Positions 15,486 to 25,204 of a stretch of 64,000 nucleotides of DNA are shown one piece after another; within the stretch, counting starts at the first letter, position 1, and every line of letters begins with the position of its first letter. The DNA lies in NCBI GenBank assembly GCA_902571375.1, contig CACGBP010000001.1, positions 1-64,000 on the forward strand, given 5' to 3'. Origin of the DNA: an uncultured Pelagibacteraceae bacterium (GTDB lineage Bacteria > Pseudomonadota > Alphaproteobacteria > Pelagibacterales > Pelagibacteraceae). The notes under the pieces are model-generated. The model did not search any database and was not told the origin of the DNA. It saw only the letters and a program-made list of their open reading frames with translations. The position numbers and the translations under genes are program-made.

Positions 15486-16376
15486 ATGTCAAAAACAATC
15501 TCATTATTTAGTGCATTATTATGCACATTTATTTGGGGAACAACTTTTATTGCCCAGGATACAGGAATGGATAATATAGGCCCTTTCACTTTCAACGCTG
15601 TAAGATTTTTTGTTGGCTTTTTAGCAATAGTTCCTCTTGCATTTTTATTTGAGGTAAAAAAATTTCAATCAGAGTTTAAATTAGACTTTAAAACATTTGC
15701 TATACTCTCTTTTTTAATTGGACTATCACTTTTTTTAGGTTCAGCATTACAACAAGTTGCTCTTCTGTATACAGACGTAGCTAACGCAGCATTTTTTACT
15801 ATTTTTTATGTCCCTATGGTACCAATAATAATTTTTCTTTTTAAAAAAAAATCAATACATTGGAGTGTGTGGCCATCTGTAGTTTTATGTTTAATTGGTG
15901 GTTATCTACTTACGAATTTTCATGATGCAACGGTAAGACTTGGTGATGCACTTGTTGTGTTAGGAGCGTTGTTTTGGAGTACTCATATCATTTTTACAGG
16001 TATAATTGTTACCAAATATAATTTGCCTTTAACATTAGGTGCTATCCAAACTTTATTAGTAGCACTATTTTCTTTTGTGATTGGATTTGTTTACGAGGAA
16101 TTTATAATAGAAAAAATTTTAAATGAAATAGACTCAATTTTATACGCAGGAATTCTTTCAGGAGGATTTGCTTTTGTTTTACAGATTTATGCGCAAAAAA
16201 ATATTACACCTGCTCCAGCAGCAATAATTTTTTCATTAGAAGGTGTTTTTGCAACTATTGCAGCTTGGTTTTTATTAAATCAGATATTAGGAATTAATAA
16301 TTTATTAGGATGTTTTTTTATACTTTGTGGTGTTTTACTATCTCAATTATTACCTTTAATAAAACGATCAGCTTAA
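15486..16376 (+). CDS. EamA/DMT-family transporter
   Basis: A 296-residue inner-membrane protein with about ten hydrophobic segments in two homologous halves, the layout of EamA drug/metabolite transporters. The start FSALLCTFIWGTTFIAQDTG and the second-half AALFWSTHIIFTGIIVTKYN-like segment are typical. The substrate is unknown; such proteins export or import amino acids, nucleosides or other small metabolites. It follows aceF by eight bases and so may be in the same transcript. Its stop overlaps the convergent uppP stop by four bases. Confidence 0.87.
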   Translation: MSKTISLFSALLCTFIWGTTFIAQDTGMDNIGPFTFNAVRFFVGFLAIVPLAFLFEVKKFQSEFKLDFKTFAILSFLIGLSLFLGSALQQVALLYTDVANAAFFTIFYVPMVPIIIFLFKKKSIHWSVWPSVVLCLIGGYLLTNFHDATVRLGDALVVLGALFWSTHIIFTGIIVTKYNLPLTLGAIQTLLVALFSFVIGFVYEEFIIEKILNEIDSILYAGILSGGFAFVLQIYAQKNITPAPAAIIFSLEGVFATIAAWFLLNQILGINNLLGCFFILCGVLLSQLLPLIKRSA

Positions 16377-17140
16377 AAATAAATTATCAACAACAAAATT
16401 AATGCAATTATTAATCTATAAATTACAAAAATATTTAACGAAAATTTATTTAAATAATTCAAAAAAAACTTTACTGTAACATATGAAAATAGAAAAGACA
16501 AAACTATGGCAATAATTACTAATAAGTTAATTTCGAAATTTTCATTCCGTATATCTTTTAACCCAAGAAAACTTGCTCCCGCTAAAGCAGGGATAGAGAG
16601 TAAAAATGAAATTTTACCTGAATCTACTCTATCAAAATTTAAAAATCTTGCAGCAGTCATAGTAATACCTGCTCTACTCACACCAGGTACTAAAGCAAGT
16701 ATTTGAAATAATCCAATGAATATAATTGACTTAATGTTTAAATCTTCAGTAATACTTTGATCAGTTTTTCTTTGATCTGCGAAGTATAAAATAATACCAA
16801 AAAATAATGTAGTCCATGCTATAACTTTAATATTTCTTAAGAGATGTATCAATTCTGTTGTATGTAATATGTATCCAAAAATAATTAGTGGTACTGAACC
16901 TATTATAATTAATTTTAATAATTTGTGATTATGTTTAAGGTCAAATAAATCTTCTCTAAAAAAAAATATTATTGCCAACAAAGAACCTAAATGCAAACTT
17001 ATATCTATTAACAAGGAGCTTGCTTTAAGATCATATAAGCTAGACACAATAATTAAATGAGCTGATGAACTTATAGGTAAAAATTCTGATATTCCCTGAA
17101 TAGCTGAGAGAACAAGGATTTCTATAAAATCTTGAAACAT
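16373..17140 (-). CDS. uppP: Undecaprenyl-diphosphatase
   Basis: Integral membrane phosphatase that recycles undecaprenyl diphosphate to the monophosphate carrier used in peptidoglycan and glycan synthesis. The 255 residues contain the BacA/UppP motifs QGISEFLPISSSAHL at about 15-29 and LVPGVSRAGITMTAARFL near 168, with the catalytic Glu, Ser and Arg. About eight membrane segments. Convergent and overlapping with the EamA transporter. Confident assignment. Confidence 0.95.
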   Translation of the reverse strand: MFQDFIEILVLSAIQGISEFLPISSSAHLIIVSSLYDLKASSLLIDISLHLGSLLAIIFFFREDLFDLKHNHKLLKLIIIGSVPLIIFGYILHTTELIHLLRNIKVIAWTTLFFGIILYFADQRKTDQSITEDLNIKSIIFIGLFQILALVPGVSRAGITMTAARFLNFDRVDSGKISFLLSIPALAGASFLGLKDIRNENFEINLLVIIAIVLSFLFSYVTVKFFLNYLNKFSLNIFVIYRLIIALILLLIIYF

Positions 17141-17246
17141 ATAGTTGTCGTAACTTAAAAAATATCCTTTTAAAACAATTCGATTTGATCATAAGAGGTA
17201 TGCAAAAATTAAAATTTCATTATTTTGTGCCTATTTTAATAAAATA

Positions 17247-17267
17247 TAGGTCATACTTATTGACCTA
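17247..17267 (+). promoter_or_regulatory. Inverted repeat upstream of gltD, candidate operator
   Basis: TAGGTCA and TGACCTA are perfect seven-base arms around seven bases (TACTTAT). It lies just upstream of the best gltD promoter candidate, centred roughly 50 bases before the predicted transcript start, a typical place for an activator. It could also form a short hairpin. The regulator is not identified. Confidence 0.45.
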
Positions 17268-17272
17268 AATAA

Positions 17273-17301
17273 TTCTTTTACTAATAAAAACAATGTATAT
17301 T
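17273..17301 (+). promoter_or_regulatory. Candidate promoter of gltD-gltB
   Basis: TATATT at 17296-17301, preceded directly by TG, with weak TTCTTT at 17273-17278 after a 17-base spacer. It would give a leader of about 16 bases before the gltD ATG. A weak -35 fits dependence on an activator at the inverted repeat just upstream. Confidence 0.35.
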
Positions 17302-17323
17302 TTGCCGTGATTCTAAAAAAATT

Positions 17324-18763
17324 ATGACTGATAAAATGCTTAAATTTGTAAAAATAGGTCAACAGACTCCACCTAAAAGGGAGGTAGATAATAGAAAAAA
17401 AGACTTTAATGAGATTTATGACGATTTCATAAAACAAAAAGCTCAAGAGCAATCAAGCAGATGCTCTCAATGTGGAGTTCCTTTTTGTCAGGTCCATTGT
17501 CCACTTAGCAACAATATTCCAGACTGGTTAAAATTAACAGCAGAAGGAAGACTAAAAGAAGCTTACGAATTATCTCAAAGCACAAACAATATGCCTGAAG
17601 TTTGCGGAAGAATATGTCCACAGGATCGCCTTTGTGAGGGTAATTGTGTTATTGAGCAGTCAGGGCATGGAACAGTAACGATAGGATCAGTAGAAAAATA
17701 TATAACCGATAATGCTTGGGAACAAGGCTGGGTAAAACCAATTGAAGTAGAATATGAAAAAAATCAAAGTGTTGGTATTATTGGTGCAGGACCAGCTGGT
17801 TTAGCAGCAGCTGAACAGTTAAGAAAGAATGGATACAGGATTACTGTGTATGATCGTTATGATCGTGCAGGAGGTTTATTAATTTACGGTATCCCAAATT
17901 TTAAATTAGAGAAACATGTTGTCGAAAGACGAACTCAGCTTCTTAAAGATGGTGGCATAGAATTTGAACATAATTTTGAGGTGGGTAAAGATGCTACTTT
18001 AGAACATTTAAGAAAAAAGCATGATGTAATTTTAATTGCAACAGGGGTATATAAGCCAAGAGAAATAGACCTACCTGGGAATGACTTAGAAAATATTTTT
18101 CCAGCTATGGAATTTCTTACTGCATCAAATAAAAAAGGTTTAGGGGATAAAGTTGAATTATTTGATAAAGGAATTTTAAATGCGGAAGGAAAAGATGTTG
18201 TTGTCATCGGTGGTGGTGACACTGCTATGGACTGTGTAAGAACCTCAGTAAGACAGAAAGCAAAGTCAGTTAAGTGTCTTTATAGGAGGGACAAAGAAAA
18301 TATGCCAGGGTCTGCAAGGGAAGTTTCTAATGCTGAGGAAGAGGGTGTTGAATTTGTTTGGTTGTCAAGTCCTAAAGAATTTAAAGGCACAAACAAGGTA
18401 GAAAAATTAATTATTGATCAAATTCAATTAGGTGAACCTGATGATTCAGGTAGAAGAAAACCTGAAATTAAAAAGGGTTCAGAATTTGAAATTAAAGCTG
18501 ATATGGTTATTAAAGCTCTTGGATTTGATCCAGAAGACTTGCCTTATTTATTTGATTCAAAAGAATTACAAGTAACAAAATGGGGAACTTTGAAAACAAA
18601 CTTCGATACAATGGAAACAAATTTAGAGGGGGTGTTTGCAGCCGGAGATATAGTTAGAGGTGCATCACTAGTTGTTTGGGCAATTAAAGACGGCAGAGAT
18701 GCAGCAATTGCTATGAAAAATTATTTAGAAAGTAAAGAATTAAAGAAAATAAAAGTGGCATGA
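17324..18763 (+). CDS. gltD: Glutamate synthase (NADPH) small subunit
   Basis: Supplies electrons from NADPH to the large subunit for making glutamate from 2-oxoglutarate and glutamine. The 479 residues start with the Cys clusters CSQCGVPFCQVHCP (near 46-59) and CGRICPQDRLCEGNC (near 93-107) for 4Fe-4S centres. An FAD site GIIGAGPAGLAAAEQL follows near 149, and an NADPH site VVIGGGDTAMDCV near 293. Length matches GltD. The stop overlaps the gltB start (ATGA type), so the subunits are made in a coupled way. Here the small-subunit gene comes first. Confidence 0.95.
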   Translation: MTDKMLKFVKIGQQTPPKREVDNRKKDFNEIYDDFIKQKAQEQSSRCSQCGVPFCQVHCPLSNNIPDWLKLTAEGRLKEAYELSQSTNNMPEVCGRICPQDRLCEGNCVIEQSGHGTVTIGSVEKYITDNAWEQGWVKPIEVEYEKNQSVGIIGAGPAGLAAAEQLRKNGYRITVYDRYDRAGGLLIYGIPNFKLEKHVVERRTQLLKDGGIEFEHNFEVGKDATLEHLRKKHDVILIATGVYKPREIDLPGNDLENIFPAMEFLTASNKKGLGDKVELFDKGILNAEGKDVVVIGGGDTAMDCVRTSVRQKAKSVKCLYRRDKENMPGSAREVSNAEEEGVEFVWLSSPKEFKGTNKVEKLIIDQIQLGEPDDSGRRKPEIKKGSEFEIKADMVIKALGFDPEDLPYLFDSKELQVTKWGTLKTNFDTMETNLEGVFAAGDIVRGASLVVWAIKDGRDAAIAMKNYLESKELKKIKVA

Positions 18764-21700
18764 TGGATAATTATAAAAAAAATTTAAAACTCTTAACTGA
18801 AAATCATGTTTATTCAAAAGATATGGAGCATGATGCTTGTGGAGTTGGTGTAATTGCATCAACTGAAGGAAAAAAATCCAGAGAAATTGTTGAATATGGA
18901 ATTGAAGCTTTAAAAGCTGTATGGCATAGAGGAGCAGTTGATGCTGACGGAAAAACAGGTGATGGTGCTGGCATACATGTTGAAATTCCAAAAGATTTTT
19001 TCATAGAAAAAATTGAAGTAACTGGACATGATTATGACAATTCAGAAATTTGTGTTGGTATGATTTTTCTTCCTAGAAACGATTATTCTTCACAGGAGAG
19101 CTGTAAAACTATTGTAGAAAGTGAATTAACAAAAAACAATTTTAGTATCTATGGTTGGAGGCAAGTTCCAGTAAACCCTAAAATTCTTGGTGAAAAAGCC
19201 TTTCAAACTATGCCGGAAATAATTCAAGTGTTGTTTAAACCAAATGACACAAATTTGATAGATAAAGATTTAGAGAGAAAAATTTATGAAACTAGAAAAA
19301 AAATAGAAAACAAAGCGTTCGAATTGTCATTAAACAACTTTTATATTTGCTCGATTAGTTCCAAATCAATTATTTACAAAGGGCTATATTTGGCTCAGGC
19401 AATATCAGACTTTTATTTAGACTTAAAAGACAAAAGATTTATTTCAAGATATGCAATATTTCATCAAAGATTCTCAACAAACACAGCTCCTAGTTGGAGT
19501 TTGGCTCAACCTTTTAGAGCTATTGCTCATAATGGAGAAATTAATACCTATAAGGGAAATAAAAACTGGATGAAAGTTCATGAGCAAGAAATGAGTAGTC
19601 CGTTTTTTGATAATGTAGAAAATTTAAAACCAGTTATTCAGAAAGGCGTTTCAGACTCAGCAGCATTAGACAATGTTTTTGAATTATTAAATAAATCAGG
19701 TCAACCTGCGCCTTTAGCTAAATTAATGTTAGTTCCAGATGCTTGGTCAAAAAAAAATAAAACACTTCCAAAAAATCATCAACAGTTATTTAATTTTTTA
19801 AATAGTACTATGGAACCATGGGATGGACCTGCAGCGATAGCAGCTACAGATAATGAGTGGGTTATTGCAGCTAATGACAGAAATGGACTTAGACCTCTTA
19901 GATATGCAATTACAAAAGATAAAATGCTTTTTGCAGGCTCCGAAACTGGAATGATAGAATTGAATGAAAAAAAAATTTTATCTAAAGGTAGGTTGGGTCC
20001 AGGGGAAATAATTGGAGTAAGAATTGAAAAAGGAAAAATTTTTTCTAATGATCAAATAAAAGATTATCTTGCTAAAGAGTTTAAACACTTTAATTCACAA
20101 ATCATTGATTTAGATGAAAAATTATCAATTCAAAATGAAAAAAATACTTTTGATGGAGAAAATTTAAGAAGAAGACAATATACTTTTGGAATTAGTTTAG
20201 AAGATTTAGAGCTTATTTTGCATCCCATGGCTGAAGATGCAAAAGAAGCAACTGGCTCCATGGGGGACGATACTCCTTTAGCAGTGCTATCTGATAGATA
20301 TAGACCACTCTATCATTTTTTTAGACAAAATTTTAGTCAGGTAACTAATCCTCCAATTGACTCTTTGAGGGAAAATAAAGTGATGAGTTTGAAGACAAGA
20401 TTTGGGAATTTAGGAAATATTTTGGATTTTGATACCTTAACTAAAGAAAATATTTATGTTCTAAATAGTCCAATTTTGTCTAATACACAATTTAACAAGT
20501 TCATAAATTTTTTTGGTAAAAATTCAATAAATATAGATTGTACATTTGCTCAAGATGAAAATCTAGCTAATGCTATTAAAAGAATTCAAAAAGAAGCAGA
20601 GATTGCAGTACGACAAGGTGTTACACAGTTAATCCTAAGTGACAAAGATCTTTCTTCACAGAAGTTGCCAATGCCAATGTTATTGTGCGTTGGAGCTATT
20701 AATACTTTTTTAATTGAAAAAAAGTTGAGAGGATATGTATCTATTAATGTTCAGTCTGGAGAAGCTTTAGACACTCATTCATTCGCAACATTAATAGGAG
20801 TTGGTGCTACTACAGTTAACCCATATTTAGCTTTTGATAGTTTATATCAGAGACATTCAAAAAAACTTTTTGGTCAATTTAGCTTCGATGAATGTATTCA
20901 CAGATATATAAAATCAGTTAATGCAGGTCTTTTAAAAATAATGTCTAAGATGGGAATTTCAGTTTTAAGCTCCTACAGAGGTGGATGTAATTTTGAAACA
21001 GTTGGACTTAGCAGGACTATTGTTGATGATTATTTCCCAGGAGTAACATCAAAAATATCAGGGATTGGTTTGACTGGTATTGAAAAAAAAATAAGAGAAA
21101 TTCATAAAGAAGCATTTGAAAGCACAGAAACTGTATTGCCCATAGGTGGTATTTACCGATATAGAAAAAATGGTGAAACTCATCAATATCAAGGAAGGCT
21201 AATACATCTTTTACAAAGTGCAGTAGGTTCAAATTCTTATGAGTCTTACAAAAAATACGCTGAGGGCATATATAATTTACCACCTATAAATTTAAGAGAT
21301 TTGGTAAATTTTAGGAAAAAAAAATTAGGTCCACCAATTGATTTGTCAGAAGTCGAACCAATAGAAAATATTTTGAAAAGGTTTGGTAGTGGAAGTATGT
21401 CTCATGGAGCATTATCTAAGGAAGCACATGAAACCTTAGCTATTGGCATGAACAGAATTAAAGGAGCATCTTGCAGTGGTGAAGGTGGTGAAGATGAAAA
21501 AAGATTTAAGGTTATGGATAGTGGAGATAGTGCTAACTCTAGAGTTAAGCAGATTGCATCAGCAAGGTTTGGAGTTACAATAAATTATTTAAATAATTGT
21601 AATGAAATTGAAATAAAGATCGCTCAGGGAGCAAAACCTGGTGAGGGTGGACAGTTGCCAGGTTTTAAAGTTACAGATGAAATAGCCAGATTGAGACATT

Positions 21701-23268
21701 CAACACCTGGAGTTACATTAATTTCTCCTCCACCACATCATGATATTTACTCAATTGAAGATTTGGCTCAATTAATCTATGACTTAAAACAAATAAATCC
21801 AAAAGCTAGAATTGGAGTAAAGCTAGTTGCTTCATCGGGTGTTGGGACAATTGCTGCAGGAGTAGCAAAGGCAAAAGCAGACATCATTTTAATTTCAGGT
21901 CATAATGGTGGAACTGGGGCAACTCCACAAACTAGTGTTAAATATGTTGGTATACCATGGGAAATGGGACTAACAGAGGCCAACCAAGTCCTTACACTAA
22001 ATAACTTAAGACATAAAGTTACTTTGAGAACAGATGGAGGTATTAAAACTGGTAGAGATGTAGTTATTGCTGCAATGATGGGTGCTGAGGAATATGGGGT
22101 TGCAACAACTGCACTTGTTGCAATGGGCTGCATTATGGTAAGGCAATGCCATTCAAACACTTGTCCTGTAGGTGTATGCACACAAGATGAAAAATTAAGA
22201 GAGAAATTTACTGGTACTCCAGATAAAGTAGTTAATTTATTCACCTTTATTGCTTCAGAGGTAAGAGAAATTTTAGCAGAACTGGGCTTTAAATCTTTAA
22301 ATGATATTATCGGCAGAACAGATCTGTTAATGCAAGTAAACAAAGCCTCACCCAACTTAGATGATTTAGATTTAAATCCTTTGTTCGTTCAGGCAGATTC
22401 AGGAAATAATAAAAGATATTGTGTGTCTCAAGAGATAAATTCAGTTCCTGAAACATTGGATCAAGTAATTTGGCCTGACATTGAAAAATCTTTAGATCGT
22501 TCTGAAAAGATTAAAAAGGAATTTATTATTAAAAATACAAATAGAGCAGTTGGCACAAGAATTTCACATCATCTTTATAAAAAATATGGTTACGAAAAAT
22601 TAGATGAAAACTTTTTAACTTTGAATTTTAGTGGTTCTGCAGGCCAATCTTTTGGAGCATTTGCAACAAAAGGTTTAAAATTAAATCTTAAGGGAGATGC
22701 AAATGATTATGTTGGAAAAGGATTGTCGGGTGCAACGATATCAATAAAACTTTCAGATGAAAGTAATTTGACTTCAAACGAAAATACAATTATTGGAAAT
22801 ACAGTTTTGTATGGCGCTACTTCAGGTAAATTGTTTGCCGCAGGTCAAGCAGGAGATAGGTTTGCAGTCAGAAACTCAGGTGCCACAACAGTTATAGAAG
22901 GATGTGACTCAAATGGATGCGAATATATGACTGGAGGGACCGTTGTTATTCTTGGAGATGTTGGAGACAATTTTGCTGCTGGTATGACAGGTGGAATGGC
23001 TTTTATTTATGACAAATCTAGAGAGCTAGAAAAAAAGATAAATCCAGACTCTGTTGTTTGGCAAAGTGTTGAAACAGATTATTGGAGCAATTTTTTAATG
23101 AAATTGGTAAAAGAACATTTAGAAGAAACTGGATCTGAAATATCAAAACAAATAGTTAACAATTTTACTGAGGAAGTTAAAAATTTTGTGCAAGTTTGTC
23201 CAAAAGAGATGTTAAATAAAATTAAAAATCCTATCAGTCTTAAATCGAAAATAAAACAAGTTAGTTAA
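18760..23268 (+). CDS. gltB: Glutamate synthase (NADPH) large subunit
   Basis: The 1502-residue subunit that takes the amide group from glutamine and builds glutamate. The N-terminal glutaminase begins after a short propeptide at Cys27 in HDACGVGVIAS. The central and FMN-binding synthase domains follow, and the 3Fe-4S cysteines are visible in QCHSNTCPVGVC near residue 1130. The C-terminal GXGXG beta-helix domain has repeated Gly-rich turns (GAFATKGL, GEYM-like NGCEYMTGGTVVILG). Length is normal for bacterial GltB. Translation starts four bases before the gltD end. Its stop overlaps the convergent hydrolase gene by eight bases. Confidence 0.96.
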   Translation: MMDNYKKNLKLLTENHVYSKDMEHDACGVGVIASTEGKKSREIVEYGIEALKAVWHRGAVDADGKTGDGAGIHVEIPKDFFIEKIEVTGHDYDNSEICVGMIFLPRNDYSSQESCKTIVESELTKNNFSIYGWRQVPVNPKILGEKAFQTMPEIIQVLFKPNDTNLIDKDLERKIYETRKKIENKAFELSLNNFYICSISSKSIIYKGLYLAQAISDFYLDLKDKRFISRYAIFHQRFSTNTAPSWSLAQPFRAIAHNGEINTYKGNKNWMKVHEQEMSSPFFDNVENLKPVIQKGVSDSAALDNVFELLNKSGQPAPLAKLMLVPDAWSKKNKTLPKNHQQLFNFLNSTMEPWDGPAAIAATDNEWVIAANDRNGLRPLRYAITKDKMLFAGSETGMIELNEKKILSKGRLGPGEIIGVRIEKGKIFSNDQIKDYLAKEFKHFNSQIIDLDEKLSIQNEKNTFDGENLRRRQYTFGISLEDLELILHPMAEDAKEATGSMGDDTPLAVLSDRYRPLYHFFRQNFSQVTNPPIDSLRENKVMSLKTRFGNLGNILDFDTLTKENIYVLNSPILSNTQFNKFINFFGKNSINIDCTFAQDENLANAIKRIQKEAEIAVRQGVTQLILSDKDLSSQKLPMPMLLCVGAINTFLIEKKLRGYVSINVQSGEALDTHSFATLIGVGATTVNPYLAFDSLYQRHSKKLFGQFSFDECIHRYIKSVNAGLLKIMSKMGISVLSSYRGGCNFETVGLSRTIVDDYFPGVTSKISGIGLTGIEKKIREIHKEAFESTETVLPIGGIYRYRKNGETHQYQGRLIHLLQSAVGSNSYESYKKYAEGIYNLPPINLRDLVNFRKKKLGPPIDLSEVEPIENILKRFGSGSMSHGALSKEAHETLAIGMNRIKGASCSGEGGEDEKRFKVMDSGDSANSRVKQIASARFGVTINYLNNCNEIEIKIAQGAKPGEGGQLPGFKVTDEIARLRHSTPGVTLISPPPHHDIYSIEDLAQLIYDLKQINPKARIGVKLVASSGVGTIAAGVAKAKADIILISGHNGGTGATPQTSVKYVGIPWEMGLTEANQVLTLNNLRHKVTLRTDGGIKTGRDVVIAAMMGAEEYGVATTALVAMGCIMVRQCHSNTCPVGVCTQDEKLREKFTGTPDKVVNLFTFIASEVREILAELGFKSLNDIIGRTDLLMQVNKASPNLDDLDLNPLFVQADSGNNKRYCVSQEINSVPETLDQVIWPDIEKSLDRSEKIKKEFIIKNTNRAVGTRISHHLYKKYGYEKLDENFLTLNFSGSAGQSFGAFATKGLKLNLKGDANDYVGKGLSGATISIKLSDESNLTSNENTIIGNTVLYGATSGKLFAAGQAGDRFAVRNSGATTVIEGCDSNGCEYMTGGTVVILGDVGDNFAAGMTGGMAFIYDKSRELEKKINPDSVVWQSVETDYWSNFLMKLVKEHLEETGSEISKQIVNNFTEEVKNFVQVCPKEMLNKIKNPISLKSKIKQVS

Positions 23269-24007
23269 TAATTAATTTTAATTCTGTCTTCAAAAGTTTT
23301 AACCATTTAGGTGAGGATAAACTATGGTCCCCATTTTTAACAATTACTAATTTTTTTTTTGAATTTTTAAATACTTTTAAAACTTTTTTGGAATAACTGA
23401 TTGGAACAGATTCATCTTTTTTACCATGAACCATAGTAACATTGATGTTTGGGTAAATCTTTTTGTGCAAAACTTTATTTTTTCTTCCATCCTTAATTAA
23501 TTGATAAGTAATGGGATATTCATAATCTCCATGTTTTAAGTGAATTATCCCATTTTTTTTTATTTCTTTTTTCTTTTTTTCTGAAAATTTATTCCACATG
23601 AGTCTTTCTAAAAACTCAGGCGCAGATCCAATTCCCAAAAAACCTTTTATTTGTGATCTGAAATATTTAAATTGAATCAAAGAAATCCATGCACCCATAC
23701 TAGAACCAACAAGAATAATTTTATTTTTTTTGACAATTTTTTTAATTAAAATTGAAGTCTCTTTTGACCATTTAGAAATATTTCCATTTGTAAATTTTCC
23801 AGATGACTTACCATGACCAGAATATTCTAATGCTAAAAAACCTAAATTATTTTTTTTGCAAAAAGTAAAAAAAGATCTGGGTTTTTTTCCCTCTAAATCT
23901 GACATAAATCCATGGAGAAAAACGATAAAAGTACTTTTTTTCTTATTAATCTTTAAGTATCTAATTTTTTTGTTTTTGTTTATTTTAAAGTGACTAAAAT
24001 TAGTCAT
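23261..24007 (-). CDS. Alpha/beta hydrolase, serine hydrolase type
   Basis: A 248-residue cytosolic hydrolase. The oxyanion strand FLHGFMSD is at about 30-37, the nucleophile elbow GSSMGAW with Ser near 103, the acid residue in HGKKDESVP near 195, and the catalytic His in NGDHSLS near 228. The lid region (residues 120-180) is very Lys-rich. Relatives are usually annotated only as alpha/beta hydrolases, so no substrate is given. It is convergent with gltB and divergent from the glycosyltransferase gene 42 bases away, with which it may share a promoter region. Confidence 0.85.
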   Translation of the reverse strand: MTNFSHFKINKNKKIRYLKINKKKSTFIVFLHGFMSDLEGKKPRSFFTFCKKNNLGFLALEYSGHGKSSGKFTNGNISKWSKETSILIKKIVKKNKIILVGSSMGAWISLIQFKYFRSQIKGFLGIGSAPEFLERLMWNKFSEKKKKEIKKNGIIHLKHGDYEYPITYQLIKDGRKNKVLHKKIYPNINVTMVHGKKDESVPISYSKKVLKVFKNSKKKLVIVKNGDHSLSSPKWLKLLKTELKLIIN

Positions 24008-24049
24008 AAAAGTTTATAAGTTTTATTGATTATTATATAATAATATCAA

Positions 24050-25204
24050 ATGTCATCTAATTTAAAAGTTTTACAAGTAATTCCAAAACTAGGTTATGGT
24101 GGTGCTGAAACGGGCTGTTACGATATAGCTCATTATTTACCAGAAAATAATTGTGAGTCATTTATCGTAACAAGTGGTGGTGAATTAACTAAATTTATTG
24201 ATAAAAAAAAAGTAAAACTAATTCGGCTTCCTGTCCACAGTAAGAACCCATTATTGATGTTGATTAACTCAATAATTTTGGTTGGAATAATTTTATTTTA
24301 TAATATTTCAATAGTACACGCTCGAAGTCGTGCACCCGCATGGTCTTGTTTATTAGCAACAAAATTAACAAGAAGAAAGTTTGTTACAACTTTTCATGGG
24401 ACTTATAATTTTAGTGGGGGCTTTAAAAAATTTTATAACTCAGTTATGTTAAGATCAGACTTAATCATAGCAGGATCAAATTTTATTTTTTCACATATAA
24501 AAGAAAACTATTCCAATTTTATTAGTAACAAAAAGTTTTTAGTTATTTTTAGAGGTATTAATGTTGATTATTTTGACCCCAGTACAACTATTGAAATAGA
24601 TGAAAGTAATCTAAAAAAAAAGTGGGGAATTATAGAAAATAAAAAAAAAATTATTTTAATGCCAGGAAGACTTACAGACTGGAAAGGTCAGGAGTTGTTT
24701 ATAGAGGCAATCAATTTAGTAAACATTGACCTTGGTTATGAAGCGTTTTATGCAATTATTTTAGGAAGTGACCAAGGTAGAGATTTATACAAAAAAAAGT
24801 TAATTAGATTAGTGGAGCAACATAGAATGAATAATCAGGTAAAATTTATAAATCATTGTAAAAATATGCCATTGGCTTATCAAATTTCAGATTTAGTTAT
24901 TTCTGCATCGATCGAACCCGAATCTTTTGGGAGGATTTCTGTTGAAGCTCAAGCAATGAAAAAAATTATTATTGCTAGCAATATAGGGGGTTCAAATGAA
25001 ACTATCATTAACGATAAAACTGGTCTATTTTTTGAATCTGGTAATCCTAGATCTTTATCCAAAAAAATTATACAGGGACTTACGATGGATGAAACATCAT
25101 TGAAAATAATGGGGAATGAGGGTAGAAAAAACGTAATTAAAAAGTTTAATGTTGAAAAAATGTGTTTTTCTACTTATTCAGAATATAAGAGATTAATAAA
25201 CTAA
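24050..25204 (+). CDS. Glycosyltransferase family 4 (GT-B fold)
   Basis: A 384-residue sugar transferase with the two-domain GT-B layout. The N-terminal Gly-rich acceptor loop PKLGYGGAETGC lies at 12-23, the nucleotide-sugar domain begins near 200 with LMPGRLTDWKGQE, and the retaining-enzyme EX7E motif is present as EPESFGRISVE near 288-298. Probably transfers a hexose during lipopolysaccharide or other surface glycan synthesis at the inner membrane face. It ends directly at the thrS start codon, so it is cotranscribed with the translation genes although unrelated in role. Confidence 0.87.
   Translation: MSSNLKVLQVIPKLGYGGAETGCYDIAHYLPENNCESFIVTSGGELTKFIDKKKVKLIRLPVHSKNPLLMLINSIILVGIILFYNISIVHARSRAPAWSCLLATKLTRRKFVTTFHGTYNFSGGFKKFYNSVMLRSDLIIAGSNFIFSHIKENYSNFISNKKFLVIFRGINVDYFDPSTTIEIDESNLKKKWGIIENKKKIILMPGRLTDWKGQELFIEAINLVNIDLGYEAFYAIILGSDQGRDLYKKKLIRLVEQHRMNNQVKFINHCKNMPLAYQISDLVISASIEPESFGRISVEAQAMKKIIIASNIGGSNETIINDKTGLFFESGNPRSLSKKIIQGLTMDETSLKIMGNEGRKNVIKKFNVEKMCFSTYSEYKRLIN

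Noticed and set aside
21900..22355. 151-codon open frame on the minus strand inside gltB
   Set aside because: It lies antisense to a highly conserved part of gltB (FMN and iron-sulfur region), has no ribosome site and no recognisable motif; it is a shadow of the coding strand.
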